Shown: positions 8,338 to 17,838, numbered from the stretch's first letter. The stretch is 64,000 nt of DNA from Pseudomonas sp. PSE14 (GCF_029203285.1 NZ_CP115669.1:5456001-5520000); one strand, 5' to 3'. The notes: generated by a model not told the origin, from the sequence alone. Numbers and translations: made by a program.

Positions 8338-8760
8338 TCACTTCACCAGGGGCAGGTTGTCGCCACGCCAGCTGCCGATGCCGCCGGACAGTTTGGCGGC
8401 AGTGAAGCCCGCCTTCTGCAGCACGCTGCACCAGGTGCCGGCGTGCTGGCCCATGCCGTCGACCACGATGATGGTCTTGGCCTTGTGCTTGTCCAGCTCG
8501 GCAAGGCGTGCGTTCAGTTTGTCCGCCGGAATGTTCAGCGCATCGACGATGTGGCCGGCGGAGAACTCCTTGGTCGGGCGGATATCGAGGACCACGGCCT
8601 GCTCGGCGTTCACCAGAGCAGTCAGCTCGCGGGTCGACAGGGCGCGGCCGCCCTTGCGCATTTCATGCAGGGCCAGCAGTACCAGCAGCACGACCAGGGC
8701 ACCGACCAGCAGGTAGTGATGGGTGGCGAATTCGATCAGACGAGGGAGGAACGAGGACAT
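8338..8760 (-). CDS. membrane-anchored rhodanese-like protein, probably lacking the catalytic cysteine
   Basis: 140 residues. An N-terminal transmembrane helix (HHYLLVGALVVLLVLLAL, about 14-31) anchors a cytoplasmic rhodanese domain (ALSTRELTALVN, VLDIRPTKEFSAGHI). At the active-site loop, where sulfurtransferases have a Cys after the VV strand, this protein reads VVDGMGQHAG: the Cys is replaced by Asp. The only Cys (WCSVLQ) is seven residues further on. It may therefore bind rather than transfer sulfur. Starts at 8760 or 8772 (MSCAMSS) fit; longer ones are unlikely because a -10-like TATACT lies at 8794-8799 on this strand. Confidence 0.85.
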   Translation of the reverse strand: MSSFLPRLIEFATHHYLLVGALVVLLVLLALHEMRKGGRALSTRELTALVNAEQAVVLDIRPTKEFSAGHIVDALNIPADKLNARLAELDKHKAKTIIVVDGMGQHAGTWCSVLQKAGFTAAKLSGGIGSWRGDNLPLVK

Positions 8761-8793
8761 GGCGCAGGACATCCAGACGTAAAAATGCCGGCC

Positions 8794-8799
8794 AGTATA
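8794..8799 (-). promoter_or_regulatory. probable -10 element of the rhodanese-grxC-secB unit
   Basis: TATACT on the minus strand, about 34 bases before the start at 8760. No good -35 hexamer is visible. Confidence 0.35.
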
Positions 8800-8906
8800 C
8801 ACGCGCGTATCTGACGGCTGCACCCTGCGGATCATGGCGTCTGTCGGCACCAATCGGTAAAATGTGGGTCCTTTTCTGACCCCTATTCTCGGAAAGAGCC
8901 GTACCT

Positions 8907-10442
8907 ATGACTGCAACGCCCAAACCGCTGGTCCTGATCATTCTGGACGGCTTCGGCCATAGCGATAGCCCGGAATACAACGCCATCTACGCCGCCAAAA
9001 AGCCCAACTGGGACCGTCTGCTGGCCAGCCAGCCCAACGGCCTGATCTCCGGCTCGGGCATGGACGTCGGCCTGCCCGACGGCCAGATGGGCAACTCCGA
9101 GGTTGGCCACATGAACCTGGGCGCCGGCCGCGTCGTGTACCAGGACTTCACCCGCGTGACCAAGGCCATCCGCGACGGCGAGTTCTTCCAGAACCCGGTG
9201 TTGACCGACGCTGTCGACAAGGCCGCCGGCGCTGGCAAGGCAGTGCATATCCTCGGCCTGCTGTCCGACGGCGGCGTGCACAGCCACCAGGATCACCTGG
9301 TCGCCATGGCCGAGCTGGCCGCCCAGCGCGGCGCCGAGAAAATCTACCTGCACGCCTTCCTCGACGGCCGCGACACGCCGCCCAAGAGCGCCGAGCCGTC
9401 GCTCAAGCTGCTCGACGACGCCTTCGCCCGCCTCGGCAAGGGCCGCACCGCCAGCATCATCGGCCGCTACTTCGCCATGGACCGCGACAACCGCTGGGAC
9501 CGCGTCGAAGCCGCCTACAACCTGATCACCGAAGGCGCCGCCGAATTCACCGCGGAAAACGCCGTGGGCGCGCTGAATGCCGCCTATGAGCGCGGCGAGA
9601 GCGACGAGTTCGTCAAGGCCACCCGCATCGGCGCACAGGTGCGCGTGGAAGACGGCGACGCCGTGGTCTTCATGAACTTCCGCGCCGACCGCGCCCGCGA
9701 GCTGTCGCGCGCCTTCGTCGAGCCGGGCTTCAAGGAATTCCCGCGCCAGCGCGAGCTGAAGCTGGCCAGCTACGTGATGCTGACCCAGTACGCGGCGAGC
9801 ATCCCGGCGCCCAGCGCGTTCAAGCCCGAATCCCTGGACAACGTCCTGGGCGAGTACCTGGCCAAGAACGGCAAGACCCAGCTGCGCATCGCCGAGACCG
9901 AAAAGTACGCCCACGTAACCTTCTTCTTCTCCGGCGGCCGCGAAGAGCCGTTCGAAGGCGAAGAACGCATCCTCATCCCCTCGCCCAAGGTCGCCACCTA
10001 TGACCTGCAGCCGGAAATGAGCGCGCCGGAAGTCACCGACAAGATCGTCGACGCCATCGAGAACCAGCGCTACGACGTGATCATCGTCAACTACGCCAAC
10101 GGCGACATGGTCGGCCACACCGGCGTGTTCGAAGCCGCAGTGAAGGCCGTCGAGTGCCTGGATACCTGCGTCGGTCGGATCGTCGAGGCGCTGGACAAGG
10201 TCGGCGGCGAAGCCCTGATCACCGCCGACCACGGCAACGTCGAGCAGATGGAAGACGCCATGACCGGCCAGGCGCACACCGCGCACACCTGCGAGCCGGT
10301 GCCGTTCGTCTACGTCGGCAAGCGCAAGCTGAGCATCCGCGAAGGTGGCGTGCTGGCCGACGTGGCGCCGACCCTGCTGACCCTGATGGGTCTGGAGCAG
10401 CCCAAAGAGATGACCGGCAAGTCGATCGTCACCCTGCTTTGA
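8907..10442 (+). CDS. gpmI: 2,3-bisphosphoglycerate-independent phosphoglycerate mutase
   Basis: 511 residues, standard for the family. It interconverts 3- and 2-phosphoglycerate in glycolysis and gluconeogenesis using two Mn ions and a phosphoserine intermediate. The first metal motif is [10 protein letters not shown] near residue 12; the nucleophilic serine lies in [14 protein letters not shown] (about residue 68); further motifs are [45 protein letters not shown] and [10 protein letters not shown]. It is divergent from the rhodanese gene and followed by a strong terminator. A -10-like TAAAAT lies at 8858-8863. Confidence 0.97.
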   Translation: MTATPKPLVLIILDGFGHSDSPEYNAIYAAKKPNWDRLLASQPNGLISGSGMDVGLPDGQMGNSEVGHMNLGAGRVVYQDFTRVTKAIRDGEFFQNPVLTDAVDKAAGAGKAVHILGLLSDGGVHSHQDHLVAMAELAAQRGAEKIYLHAFLDGRDTPPKSAEPSLKLLDDAFARLGKGRTASIIGRYFAMDRDNRWDRVEAAYNLITEGAAEFTAENAVGALNAAYERGESDEFVKATRIGAQVRVEDGDAVVFMNFRADRARELSRAFVEPGFKEFPRQRELKLASYVMLTQYAASIPAPSAFKPESLDNVLGEYLAKNGKTQLRIAETEKYAHVTFFFSGGREEPFEGEERILIPSPKVATYDLQPEMSAPEVTDKIVDAIENQRYDVIIVNYANGDMVGHTGVFEAAVKAVECLDTCVGRIVEALDKVGGEALITADHGNVEQMEDAMTGQAHTAHTCEPVPFVYVGKRKLSIREGGVLADVAPTLLTLMGLEQPKEMTGKSIVTLL

Positions 10443-10490
10443 GGGTGAGGATTTGACGGGAACGTGAGCCATCTCCCGTCGGTCAGAGCA

Positions 10491-10526
10491 AACGCCCCAC
10501 GCCATGCGGCCTGGGGCGTTTTTTTT
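10491..10526 (+). terminator. intrinsic terminator of gpmI
   Basis: AACGCCCCA stem with TGGGGCGTT and an eight-T run. Confidence 0.92.
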
Positions 10527-10580
10527 AGCGCCCGCCACGGGCATACTAGCCCGACCCAGAATTCAGGTTCCCGCCGCCCA

Positions 10581-11873
10581 ATGCCTCGCGCCCTCCTCCC
10601 GCTGCTGCTGATCTGCCTCCTGAGCCCGCTTGCGGCCGGTGCCGACGAACGTGCCGACACCCAGCGCCAGCTGGAGCAGACGCAGAAAGACATCGCTGAG
10701 CTGAAAAAGAACCTGAAGAACATCCAGGAAGAAAAGTCCGGGGTGCAGAAGCAGCTCAAGTCCACGGAAACCCAGATGGGCGACCTGGAAAAGCAGATCC
10801 AGCAGATCCAGGACGAGATGAAGAAGAACGAGGAAGAGCTGCAGCGCCTCGATTCGGAGAAAAAAAAACTCCAGGGCGCGCGCCTTGAGCAACAGCGCCT
10901 GATCGCCATCCAGGCCCGCGCCGCCTACCAGAGCGGTCGCGAGGAATACCTGAAGCTGCTGCTGAACCAGGAACATCCCGAGAAGTTCAGCCGCACCCTC
11001 ACCTACTACGAGTACATCAACAAGGCCCGCCTGGATCAGCTCAGCGCGTTCAACGAGACCCTGAGCCAGCTCAACGCCGTCGAGCAGGACATCACCGCGC
11101 AGAAGAACCAGCAGCTCGAGCAGCAGAGCGCGCTGGAATCACGCCGCCAGGAACTGGCCGAGGCCCGCAAGGCGCGCCAGGAGGCCCTGGCCAAGCTCGA
11201 CAGCGACCTCAAGGACAGCAATAGCAAACTCAAGAACCGCGAGCAGAGCCAGGAAGACCTGAACAAGGTCCTCAAGACCATCGAGGAAACCCTGGCCCGC
11301 CAGGCCCGCGAAGCCGAGGAAGCGCGCCAGCGCGCCCTGGCCGCCGAGCGCGAACGCGCCAAACGTGAACGCGAACTGGCCGAACGCGGTGAAAAGCCCG
11401 AACCCCCGAGCAAACCCCGCGCCGACTACAGCGGCCCGCTGGTCTCCAGTGGCGCAGGCTTTGGCGGTTCCTTCGACGCCGCGCGCGGCAAACTGCCCTG
11501 GCCGGTCAACGGCCGCGTGCTGGCGCGCTTCGGCAGCCCGCGCGGCGACGATCCCCGCGCCACCTGGGACGGCGTGCTGATCGGCGCCTCCGCCGGCAGC
11601 ACGGTACGCGCCGTACACGGCGGCCGCGTGGTGTTCGCCGACTGGCTGCGCGGCGCCGGCCTGCTGGTCATTCTCGACCACGGTGGTGGCTACCTCAGCC
11701 TTTATGGGCATAATCAAAGTCTTCTGAAGGACGCCGGCGACACCGTCAAAGCAGGCGACCCCATCGCGACCGTAGGTGCCAGCGGTGGGCAGAGCACCCC
11801 GGCGGTATATTTTGCCATTCGCCATCAGGGCCGCCCGGCGGACCCATCTACCTGGTGTCGCACGCAGGGATAA
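10581..11873 (+). CDS. envC: EnvC-type murein hydrolase activator (coiled coil plus degenerate LytM domain)
   Basis: 430 residues. A signal peptide (LLPLLLICLLSPLAAGADE) precedes a long coiled coil (about 25-280, rich in E, Q and K) and a C-terminal LytM/M23 domain (about 310-430, LPWPVNGRVLARFG). The domain lacks the usual zinc ligands: the first motif is TWDGVLIGAS with no His, and the final HxH is replaced by AVYFAIRHQG. As in E. coli EnvC this points to a non-enzymatic activator of periplasmic amidases during cell separation. The frame extends upstream; 10581 is chosen for the signal peptide. It is followed 29 bp later by ctpA. Confidence 0.9.
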   Translation: MPRALLPLLLICLLSPLAAGADERADTQRQLEQTQKDIAELKKNLKNIQEEKSGVQKQLKSTETQMGDLEKQIQQIQDEMKKNEEELQRLDSEKKKLQGARLEQQRLIAIQARAAYQSGREEYLKLLLNQEHPEKFSRTLTYYEYINKARLDQLSAFNETLSQLNAVEQDITAQKNQQLEQQSALESRRQELAEARKARQEALAKLDSDLKDSNSKLKNREQSQEDLNKVLKTIEETLARQAREAEEARQRALAAERERAKRERELAERGEKPEPPSKPRADYSGPLVSSGAGFGGSFDAARGKLPWPVNGRVLARFGSPRGDDPRATWDGVLIGASAGSTVRAVHGGRVVFADWLRGAGLLVILDHGGGYLSLYGHNQSLLKDAGDTVKAGDPIATVGASGGQSTPAVYFAIRHQGRPADPSTWCRTQG

Positions 11874-11902
11874 GCGGCGAACACGCCTTAGGAGCCCCAA
11901 AC

Positions 11903-13216
11903 ATGTCGCAAGCTTTCCGTCTCACCACCCTGGCCCTGGCCCTGCTGCTCGGCGTCGGTGCGGCACAGGCCGCCGACGCACCGGCCGCAGCCGCCCCTGC
12001 GGCCAACGGCAAGGAGGCTCCGCTGCCGCTCGATGAGCTGCGCACCTTCGCCGAGGTCCTGGACCGGGTGAAGGCCGCCTACGTCGAGCCGGTGGACGAC
12101 AAGACCCTGCTGGAGAACGCCATCAAGGGCATGCTCAGCAATCTCGACCCGCACTCGGCCTACCTCGGCCCGGAAGAGTTCGCCGAGCTGCAGGAAAGCA
12201 CCAGCGGCGAGTTCGGCGGCCTGGGCATCGAGGTCGGCAGCGAAGACGGCTTCGTCAAGGTGATCTCGCCGATCGACGACACCCCCGCGGCCAAGGCCGG
12301 CATCCAGCCGGGCGACCTGATCGTCAAGATCGACGGCAAGCCGACCAAGGGCCAGTCGATGAACGAGGCAGTGGACAGCATGCGCGGCAAGGCAGGCTCG
12401 CCGATCACCCTGACCATCGTGCGCGGCGGCGGCAAGCCGTTCGACGTCGAACTCAAGCGCGCCATCATCAAGGTCAAGAGCGTGCGCAGCCAGATGCTCG
12501 AACCGGGCTACGGCTACCTGCGCATCACCCAGTTCCAGGTCAACACCGGCGAGGAAACCGTCAAGGCGCTGACCAGCCTGCGCAAGGAGAACAACGGCCG
12601 GCTCAAGGGCGTGGTGCTGGACCTGCGCAACAACCCCGGCGGCGTGCTGCAGTCGGCGGTGGAAGTGGCCGACGCCTTCCTCACCAAGGGGCTGATCGTC
12701 TATACCAAGGGCCGCATCCCGAACTCCGAGCTACGCTTCTCGGCCGATCCGTCCGACCCGTCCGACGCCGTACCGCTGGTGGTACTGATCAACGGCGGCA
12801 GCGCCTCGGCGGCGGAAATCGTCGCCGGCGCCCTGCAGGACCAGAAGCGCGCGATCCTCATGGGTACCGACAGCTTCGGCAAGGGCTCGGTACAGACCGT
12901 GCTGCCGCTGAACAACGACCGCGCCCTGAAGCTCACCACCGCGCTGTACTACACCCCCAACGGCCGCTCCATCCAGGCCCAGGGCATCACCCCGGACATC
13001 GAGGTGGAACGCGCCAAGGTCACCCGCGAGCAGAGCGAGTTCGACGGTTTCAAGGAAGCCGACCTGCAGGGTCACCTGGCCAACGGCAACGGCGGCAAGG
13101 ACCGCCCCACCGCTGCAGGCAAGCGCCCGGAAGACCGTCCGCAGGAAAGCGACTACCAGCTCGGCCAGGCCCTCAGCCTGCTGAAAGGGCTCAGCGTCAG
13201 CCGCGGCAACAACTGA
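11903..13216 (+). CDS. ctpA: periplasmic carboxy-terminal processing protease CtpA (S41)
   Basis: 437 residues. A signal peptide (LALALLLGVGAAQA) is followed by the S41 N-terminal region, a PDZ domain (about 90-175, GGLGIEVG, VKVISPIDDTPAAKAGIQPGD) and the protease core. The catalytic dyad is Ser302 (NGGSASAAE) and Lys327 (DSFGKGSVQT), the same numbers as in P. aeruginosa CtpA. In that species CtpA works with the lipoprotein adaptor LbcA to degrade peptidoglycan cross-link hydrolases, which suits its place between envC and a YibQ-type gene. The start has AGGAG eight bases upstream. Confidence 0.95.
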   Translation: MSQAFRLTTLALALLLGVGAAQAADAPAAAAPAANGKEAPLPLDELRTFAEVLDRVKAAYVEPVDDKTLLENAIKGMLSNLDPHSAYLGPEEFAELQESTSGEFGGLGIEVGSEDGFVKVISPIDDTPAAKAGIQPGDLIVKIDGKPTKGQSMNEAVDSMRGKAGSPITLTIVRGGGKPFDVELKRAIIKVKSVRSQMLEPGYGYLRITQFQVNTGEETVKALTSLRKENNGRLKGVVLDLRNNPGGVLQSAVEVADAFLTKGLIVYTKGRIPNSELRFSADPSDPSDAVPLVVLINGGSASAAEIVAGALQDQKRAILMGTDSFGKGSVQTVLPLNNDRALKLTTALYYTPNGRSIQAQGITPDIEVERAKVTREQSEFDGFKEADLQGHLANGNGGKDRPTAAGKRPEDRPQESDYQLGQALSLLKGLSVSRGNN

Positions 13217-13219
13217 GCC

Positions 13220-14005
13220 ATGCGCTGGGCCCGGCTGCTGCTCGGCCTCGGCCTTGGCGCGCTGCTGTACCAGCCGGCGGTGGCGGCGCCGCCAGCACCG
13301 GCTGGCGCCAGGCCGCTGGTCAGTATCGTCATCGACGACCTCGGGCAGAACCTGGCGCGCGATCGCCAGGTGCTCGAACTTTCCCCCGCCATCGCACTGG
13401 CGATCATCCCCGACACGCCCCACGCCGCCGAACTGGCCCGCGAAGCGCACAAGCTGGGGCGCACCGTGATGCTGCACATGCCCATGGACCCGGCCGGCGG
13501 CGAGTTCGCCTGGCGTCCGGAACTGAGCCAGGAGGAACGCGCCCGCCGGCTCGACGCGGCGCTGGCGCGGGTGCCCTACGCCCAGGGCCTGAACAACCAT
13601 GAAGGCAGCCGCATGACCGCCGACCGCCCGGCCATGGCCTGGCTGGCCGCGGAGCTGCAGCGCCGTCACCTGTTCCTGCTCGACAGCCGCACCAGCGCCG
13701 CCACCGTGGCCGCCGCCGAGGCGCAGAAGATCGGTCTCGCCAGCCTGTCGCGGGACGTGTTCCTGGATGACGATCCGAGCGAAGCGGCGTTGATGGAGCA
13801 GATGCAGCGCGGCCTGAAACTGGCGCGCAAGCAAGGCACGGTAGTGATGATCGGCCACCCGAAGCCGGCGACCCTGGCGGTGCTCAGGCGGGTGCTGCCC
13901 GGCCTCAAGGCACAGGGCTTCGAGCTGGTGCAGCCGTCGCTGATGATCGGCGAGCGCGCCAACCGCGCCATGCAGGGGCATGGGCGGGATGGGACGTACC
14001 GGTAA
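13220..14005 (+). CDS. divergent polysaccharide deacetylase family protein (YibQ type)
   Basis: 261 residues, starting three bases after the ctpA stop. A signal peptide (LLLGLGLGALLYQPAVAA) is followed by a divergent polysaccharide-deacetylase (NodB-fold) domain with the family motifs VSIVIDDLGQN, LAIIPDTPHA, MLHMPMDPAG and NNHEGSRMTAD. The envC-ctp-yibQ order is widespread in Gamma- and Alphaproteobacteria, which suggests a periplasmic role in peptidoglycan or envelope polysaccharide turnover, but the substrate is unknown. A REP doublet follows. Confidence 0.9.
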   Translation: MRWARLLLGLGLGALLYQPAVAAPPAPAGARPLVSIVIDDLGQNLARDRQVLELSPAIALAIIPDTPHAAELAREAHKLGRTVMLHMPMDPAGGEFAWRPELSQEERARRLDAALARVPYAQGLNNHEGSRMTADRPAMAWLAAELQRRHLFLLDSRTSAATVAAAEAQKIGLASLSRDVFLDDDPSEAALMEQMQRGLKLARKQGTVVMIGHPKPATLAVLRRVLPGLKAQGFELVQPSLMIGERANRAMQGHGRDGTYR

Positions 14006-14022
14006 ACGACGAGAGGATGCGG

Positions 14023-14091
14023 TTCGCGAGCAAGCTCGCTCCTACGAAAAGCAGGCTCGCTGCTCTCTGTAGGAGCGAGCTTGCTCGCGAA
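14023..14091. repeat. REP doublet (REPIN), opposite arrangement to 5506-5583
   Basis: TTCGCGAGCAAG...CTAC at 14023-14045 and its reverse complement at 14069-14091, with a 23-bp spacer. Both 23-mers are identical to those at 5506-5583 but in outward order. It lies between convergent genes. Confidence 0.9.
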
Positions 14092-14126
14092 CATCCGGAA
14101 TCCAGGCGGCGACCGCCCGGCCTTCC

Positions 14127-14888
14127 TTACAGGTAGTTATTGGTCGCCTGCTCGATGAAGCCATCCGCGCGCATCTCGTCCAGCGCCTTCTGCAGCTTCG
14201 CCACCACCTCGTCCGGCGTGTCCTTGTTGATCGCCAGGTACAACTGCGCCTCGTTGAAGCGCAGCACGGTCTGCAGGCCGGATACGCCTTCCTGCTTGGC
14301 CAGGTAGCGGCCAACCGGATCGGTGGTAGCCCACAGATCGATCTCGCCGGTGGTCAGCTTCTTCACGTTTTCCTGATCGCGCAGCGCGTTGACCACCGGG
14401 ATGCCCTGGCTCTCCAGGTTCTGGCTGACGGCGTCATTCTTGTAGGCACCGAGCTTGTACTTGGCGGCGTCCTTGAGGTCCTTGACCTTGATCGAGCTGC
14501 CCTGCGGCGCCAGCAGCACCCAGCTGGTCTTGGCGATCGGCCCGACCCACTTGAACAGCGGTACGCGCTCGGGGGTGTAAGTGGTGGAGAACAGCCCATA
14601 GTCGGGCTTGTCCAGGGCCAGCTTGTACAGTCGATCCCAGGGAAAACGCAGGCTCAGGCTGTACTGGATGCCAGCGCGCTTGAACATCTCGCGGACGATA
14701 TCGGCGCTGATACCGTCGATGCCTTCGTCGCGGGCAAAGTTCTTATCGTCCACCGCCATATTGAAAGGCGGGAAGTTCTCGGTGAGCAGCACCATCTTGT
14801 AATCGGCGGGCAACTCGGCGCGGGCCGTGGCGGCCCCCAACAGCAGACCCAGGGTCAGGGTCTTGATCAGGACTTTCAGCATGGTCAT
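14127..14888 (-). CDS. periplasmic solute-binding protein (SBP family 3-like)
   Basis: 253 residues (251 from the alternative ATG at 14882). A signal peptide (LTLGLLLGAATARA) precedes a family-3-type binding fold: MVLLTENFPPFNMAVD, IDGISADIVREMFKRAG, LRFPWDRLYKLALDKP, and GEIDLWATTDPVGRYLAKQEG. It is the paralog of the next gene (15035-15793); key stretches are almost identical. No permease or ATPase gene is adjacent, so it may serve a distant transporter or act as a sensor or scavenger. The ligand is unknown; a small polar compound is likely. Confidence 0.85.
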   Translation of the reverse strand: MTMLKVLIKTLTLGLLLGAATARAELPADYKMVLLTENFPPFNMAVDDKNFARDEGIDGISADIVREMFKRAGIQYSLSLRFPWDRLYKLALDKPDYGLFSTTYTPERVPLFKWVGPIAKTSWVLLAPQGSSIKVKDLKDAAKYKLGAYKNDAVSQNLESQGIPVVNALRDQENVKKLTTGEIDLWATTDPVGRYLAKQEGVSGLQTVLRFNEAQLYLAINKDTPDEVVAKLQKALDEMRADGFIEQATNNYL

Positions 14889-15005
14889 ACCGCTCGCTTG
14901 GTTATCATTATTGGGCTTGCGGCATCCCTGCAGAGGGGACGGAATACTTCGCTCGTCTGCCTTCCGTGGCAAAACCGGCGCCGAGGGATGTCGGCGCCAA
15001 ACGCA

Positions 15006-15028
15006 AAGGCCGGCGAGTGGCCGGCCTT
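15006..15028 (-). terminator. terminator of the upstream solute-binding gene
   Basis: On the minus strand AAGGCCGGC-CACTC-GCCGGCCTT followed by TGCGTTT, directly after the stop of the 15035-15793 gene. Confidence 0.7.
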
Positions 15029-15034
15029 CGGGTG

Positions 15035-15793
15035 TTACAGGTAACTGTTGAGCACGTCGTCGACGAAGCCTTCGGCGCGCATCTTGTCCAGCGCGGCTTG
15101 CAGCTTCTGCACCACCTCATCCGGTGTCTCGCGATTCAGCGCCAGGAACAACTGGTCGCTGTTGAAACGCAGCACCGTCTTCAGACCGGAAATCCCCACC
15201 TGCTTGGCCAGGTAGCGCCCCGCAGGATCCCCGCTCGCCCACAGGTCGATCTGGCCTTCCTGCAGCTTGCCGGCGTTCTCCTGGTCGCGCAGCGCCAGCA
15301 CCGGTTCGAAACCATGCTTGGCCAGGTACTCGGCCATGGCGTCGCCCTTGTAGGCGCCGACGCGGTACTTCTTGGCCTCTTCCAGGTTGTTCAGGGTGAT
15401 CTGGCTGTCGCCCTTGGCCAGCAGGACCCAGTCGTCCGGGCCGATCGGACCGACCCACTTGAACAGGTTCTCCCGCTCCGGCAGGCGAGCCGTGACGAAT
15501 ACCCCGTAGCCGGGCTTCTCCAGCGCCAGCTTGTAGATACGGTCCCAGGGGAAGCGCAGGGTCAGGCTGTAGGAGACGCCGGCACGCTTGTACATCTCCT
15601 TGACGATGTCGACGGCGATCCCGTCGATGTTGTCTTCCTGGGCGAAGTTCTTGCCGTTGATGGCCATGTTGTACGGCGGGAAGTTCTCGGTCAGCAGCAC
15701 CATGCTGTAGCCGGAGCCATCCGTTTCCGCCTTTGCCGCGCTGGCCAGCAGCAGGCCGCAGCCAATCCATGCAAGCAGAATGCGCTTCAGCAT
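15035..15793 (-). CDS. periplasmic solute-binding protein (SBP family 3-like), paralog
   Basis: 252 residues with a signal peptide (LLAWIGCGLLLASAAKA). It shares its motifs with the neighbour at 14127: MVLLTENFPPYNMAIN, IDGIAVDIVKEMYKRAG, LRFPWDRIYKLALEKP, and a C-terminal repeat of the same form (TPDEVVQKLQAALDKMRAEGF). The pair is a tandem duplication, but each gene appears to have its own promoter region and a terminator separates them. No transport partner is adjacent; the ligand is unknown. Confidence 0.85.
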   Translation of the reverse strand: MLKRILLAWIGCGLLLASAAKAETDGSGYSMVLLTENFPPYNMAINGKNFAQEDNIDGIAVDIVKEMYKRAGVSYSLTLRFPWDRIYKLALEKPGYGVFVTARLPERENLFKWVGPIGPDDWVLLAKGDSQITLNNLEEAKKYRVGAYKGDAMAEYLAKHGFEPVLALRDQENAGKLQEGQIDLWASGDPAGRYLAKQVGISGLKTVLRFNSDQLFLALNRETPDEVVQKLQAALDKMRAEGFVDDVLNSYL

Positions 15794-15962
15794 CTGGTAA
15801 TTCCTGAGTGGGACAATTCTGAGAAGGCGCAGAGCTTACTCGGAGTATTGACGCCAAGAAACCCTACACAGATGGCAATCACACATCCAAACGCCATCAC
15901 CTCGACCAGCGGTATCGAACACTCTGGATTCGGTGGCGAAAGGGCCTGAGACGACAGGACGC

Positions 15963-15992
15963 AGGCCCTCGAGGGCCGGGAGAGCCCCGGCC
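15963..15992 (-). terminator. hairpins after hisF, possible terminator
   Basis: Two GC-rich dyads, GGCCCTCGAGGGCC and GGCCGGG-AGAGC-CCCGGCC, overlap here just downstream of the hisF stop. There is no T-tract, so factor-independent termination is uncertain. Confidence 0.4.
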
Positions 15993-16001
15993 CGGAAGGG
16001 A

Positions 16002-16772
16002 TCAGCGAACGACGATGCCGCGGCTGGCCAGATAGGCCTTGGCCTCCGGCACGCTGTACTCGCCGAAGTGGAAGATGCTGGCGGCCAGCACCGCATCCGC
16101 CTTGCCTTCGATGATGCCGTCGGCCAGGTGCTGCAGGTTGCCGACGCCGCCGGAGGCGATTACTGGAACGTTCACCGCCTCGCTGATGGCGCGGGTCACG
16201 CCCAGGTCGTAGCCGCTCTTCACACCGTCCTGGTCCATGCTGGTCAGCAGGATTTCACCGGCGCCCAGGCCTTCCATCTTCTTCGCCCACTCCACCGCAT
16301 CGAGCCCGGTGGGCTTGCGGCCGCCGTGGGTAAAGATCTCCCAGCGCGGCACTTCGCCGGGGCCCGACACTTTCTTCGCGTCGATGGCGACCACGATGCA
16401 CTGCGAGCCAAAGCGCGCAGCGGCTTCGCCGACGAACTCGGGGGTGAACACCGCGGCGGTGTTGATCGAGACCTTGTCCGCACCGGCATTGAGCAGGTTA
16501 CGGATGTCCTGCACGGTACGCACGCCACCGCCCACGGTCAGCGGGATGAACACCTGGCTGGCCATGCGCTCGACGGTGTGCAGGGTGGTGTCGCGGCCAT
16601 CGACGCTGGCGGTGATGTCGAGGAAGGTGATTTCGTCCGCGCCCTGCTCGTCGTAGCGGCGGGCGATTTCCACCGGGTCGCCGGCGTCGCGGATGTTCTC
16701 GAACTTGACGCCCTTCACCACGCGGCCGTTGTCCACGTCGAGGCAGGGGATGATGCGTTTAGCCAGTGCCAT
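16002..16772 (-). CDS. hisF: imidazole glycerol phosphate synthase, cyclase subunit HisF
   Basis: 256 residues. It is a TIM-barrel enzyme that with HisH converts PRFAR and ammonia into imidazole glycerol phosphate and AICAR. The first strand carries the catalytic Asp ([15 protein letters not shown]) and the second catalytic Asp lies mid-barrel ([10 protein letters not shown]). Other motifs are [13 protein letters not shown] and [14 protein letters not shown]. It is the last gene of hisB-hisH-DUF2164-hisA-hisF. Confidence 0.97.
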   Translation of the reverse strand: MALAKRIIPCLDVDNGRVVKGVKFENIRDAGDPVEIARRYDEQGADEITFLDITASVDGRDTTLHTVERMASQVFIPLTVGGGVRTVQDIRNLLNAGADKVSINTAAVFTPEFVGEAAARFGSQCIVVAIDAKKVSGPGEVPRWEIFTHGGRKPTGLDAVEWAKKMEGLGAGEILLTSMDQDGVKSGYDLGVTRAISEAVNVPVIASGGVGNLQHLADGIIEGKADAVLAASIFHFGEYSVPEAKAYLASRGIVVR

Positions 16773-16795
16773 ATCAGGGTTCCCCGTGGTTCAGC

Positions 16796-17533
16796 TCAGC
16801 CCTTGAAGGCGTCGCACAGTGCCTGGGCCTCGGCGACGTCCAGGGTGCCTTCGTAGATCGCGCGGCCAGTGATGGCGCCGACGATGCCCGGCGTGCGGGC
16901 GTCCAGCAGCTTCTGGATGTCGCCCAGGTTGTGGATGCCGCCCGAAGCGATCACCGGAATGCGCGTGGCGTTGGCCAGGGCGGCGGTGGCTTCGACGTTG
17001 CAGCCCTGCATCATGCCGTCCTTGGAGATGTCCGTGTAGACGATGGCGGAGACGCCGTCGGCCTCGAAGCGCTTGGCCAGGTCGATCACCTGCACTTCGC
17101 TCACCTCGGCCCAGCCGTCGGTGGCGACGAAGCCGTCCTTCGCGTCGAGGCCGACGATCACTTTGCCCGGGAAGGCGCGGCAGGCTTCGCCGACGAACTC
17201 CGGCTGCTTGACCGCCTTGGTACCGATGATCACGTAGCTGACGCCTGCACGCACGTAGTGCTCGATGGTTTCCAGCGAGCGGATGCCGCCGCCGATCTGG
17301 ATCGGCAGGTTCGGGTAGCGCTTGGCGATGGCGGTGACCACTTCACCGTTGACCGGCTTGCCCTCGAAGGCGCCGTTCAGGTCCACCAGGTGCAGGCGAC
17401 GGCAGCCGCCCTCCACCCATTTGGCGGCCATGGATACCGGGTCGTCGGAGAACACCGTGGCGTCTTCCATCAGGCCCTGGCGCAGGCGCACGCAGGCGCC
17501 GTCTTTCAGATCGATTGCGGGGATGATCAGCAT
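16796..17533 (-). CDS. hisA: ProFAR isomerase HisA
   Basis: 245 residues. It is the TIM-barrel isomerase that makes PRFAR, the substrate of HisF. The N-terminal catalytic Asp is in [17 protein letters not shown] and the second in [12 protein letters not shown]; phosphate-binding motifs are IQIGGGIRS and VIASGGI. The start at 17533 matches the family N-terminus; the frame runs on upstream over the end of the DUF2164 gene, which I do not take as coding. 23 bp precede hisF. Confidence 0.97.
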   Translation of the reverse strand: MLIIPAIDLKDGACVRLRQGLMEDATVFSDDPVSMAAKWVEGGCRRLHLVDLNGAFEGKPVNGEVVTAIAKRYPNLPIQIGGGIRSLETIEHYVRAGVSYVIIGTKAVKQPEFVGEACRAFPGKVIVGLDAKDGFVATDGWAEVSEVQVIDLAKRFEADGVSAIVYTDISKDGMMQGCNVEATAALANATRIPVIASGGIHNLGDIQKLLDARTPGIVGAITGRAIYEGTLDVAEAQALCDAFKG

Positions 17534-17574
17534 GGGTTGAACCTGCTCGAATCCAAAGATGAATGGGGTCGGGG

Positions 17575-17835
17575 TCAGCTCTTCTCGAGCGCCCACAAGT
17601 CGCTTTCGATGCTCTCGAACCGGTCTTTCAGGTGAGATTGCACGTCGAAGATCGCCTTGTTGTAGAACAGCGGGCCGAACTCGCGCATGAAGAAATCCAG
17701 CGCCTCTTCGGCCTCAAAGGAGCCCACGTCCAGCTCGAAGCGGTCTTCGAGAAAACGCTGGATGGCCCGCGCCGCGCTCTGGCGCTGGGCGCCATCGAGT
17801 TCGAGGATCACGGGCTTGTCCTTCTGGCGGGCCAT
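17575..17835 (-). CDS. DUF2164 family protein
   Basis: 86 residues, soluble and highly charged. Family-like features are the central [19 protein letters not shown] and the C-terminal [21 protein letters not shown]. It lies between hisH (three bases) and hisA in the his operon, as in other Pseudomonas. The function is unknown; position alone suggests only co-expression with histidine synthesis. Confidence 0.9.
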   Translation of the reverse strand: MARQKDKPVILELDGAQRQSAARAIQRFLEDRFELDVGSFEAEEALDFFMREFGPLFYNKAIFDVQSHLKDRFESIESDLWALEKS

Positions 17836-17838
17836 GGC

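Noticed and set aside
8883..10544. 553-codon minus-strand frame opposite gpmI
   Set aside because: Antisense shadow covering the gene and its terminator.
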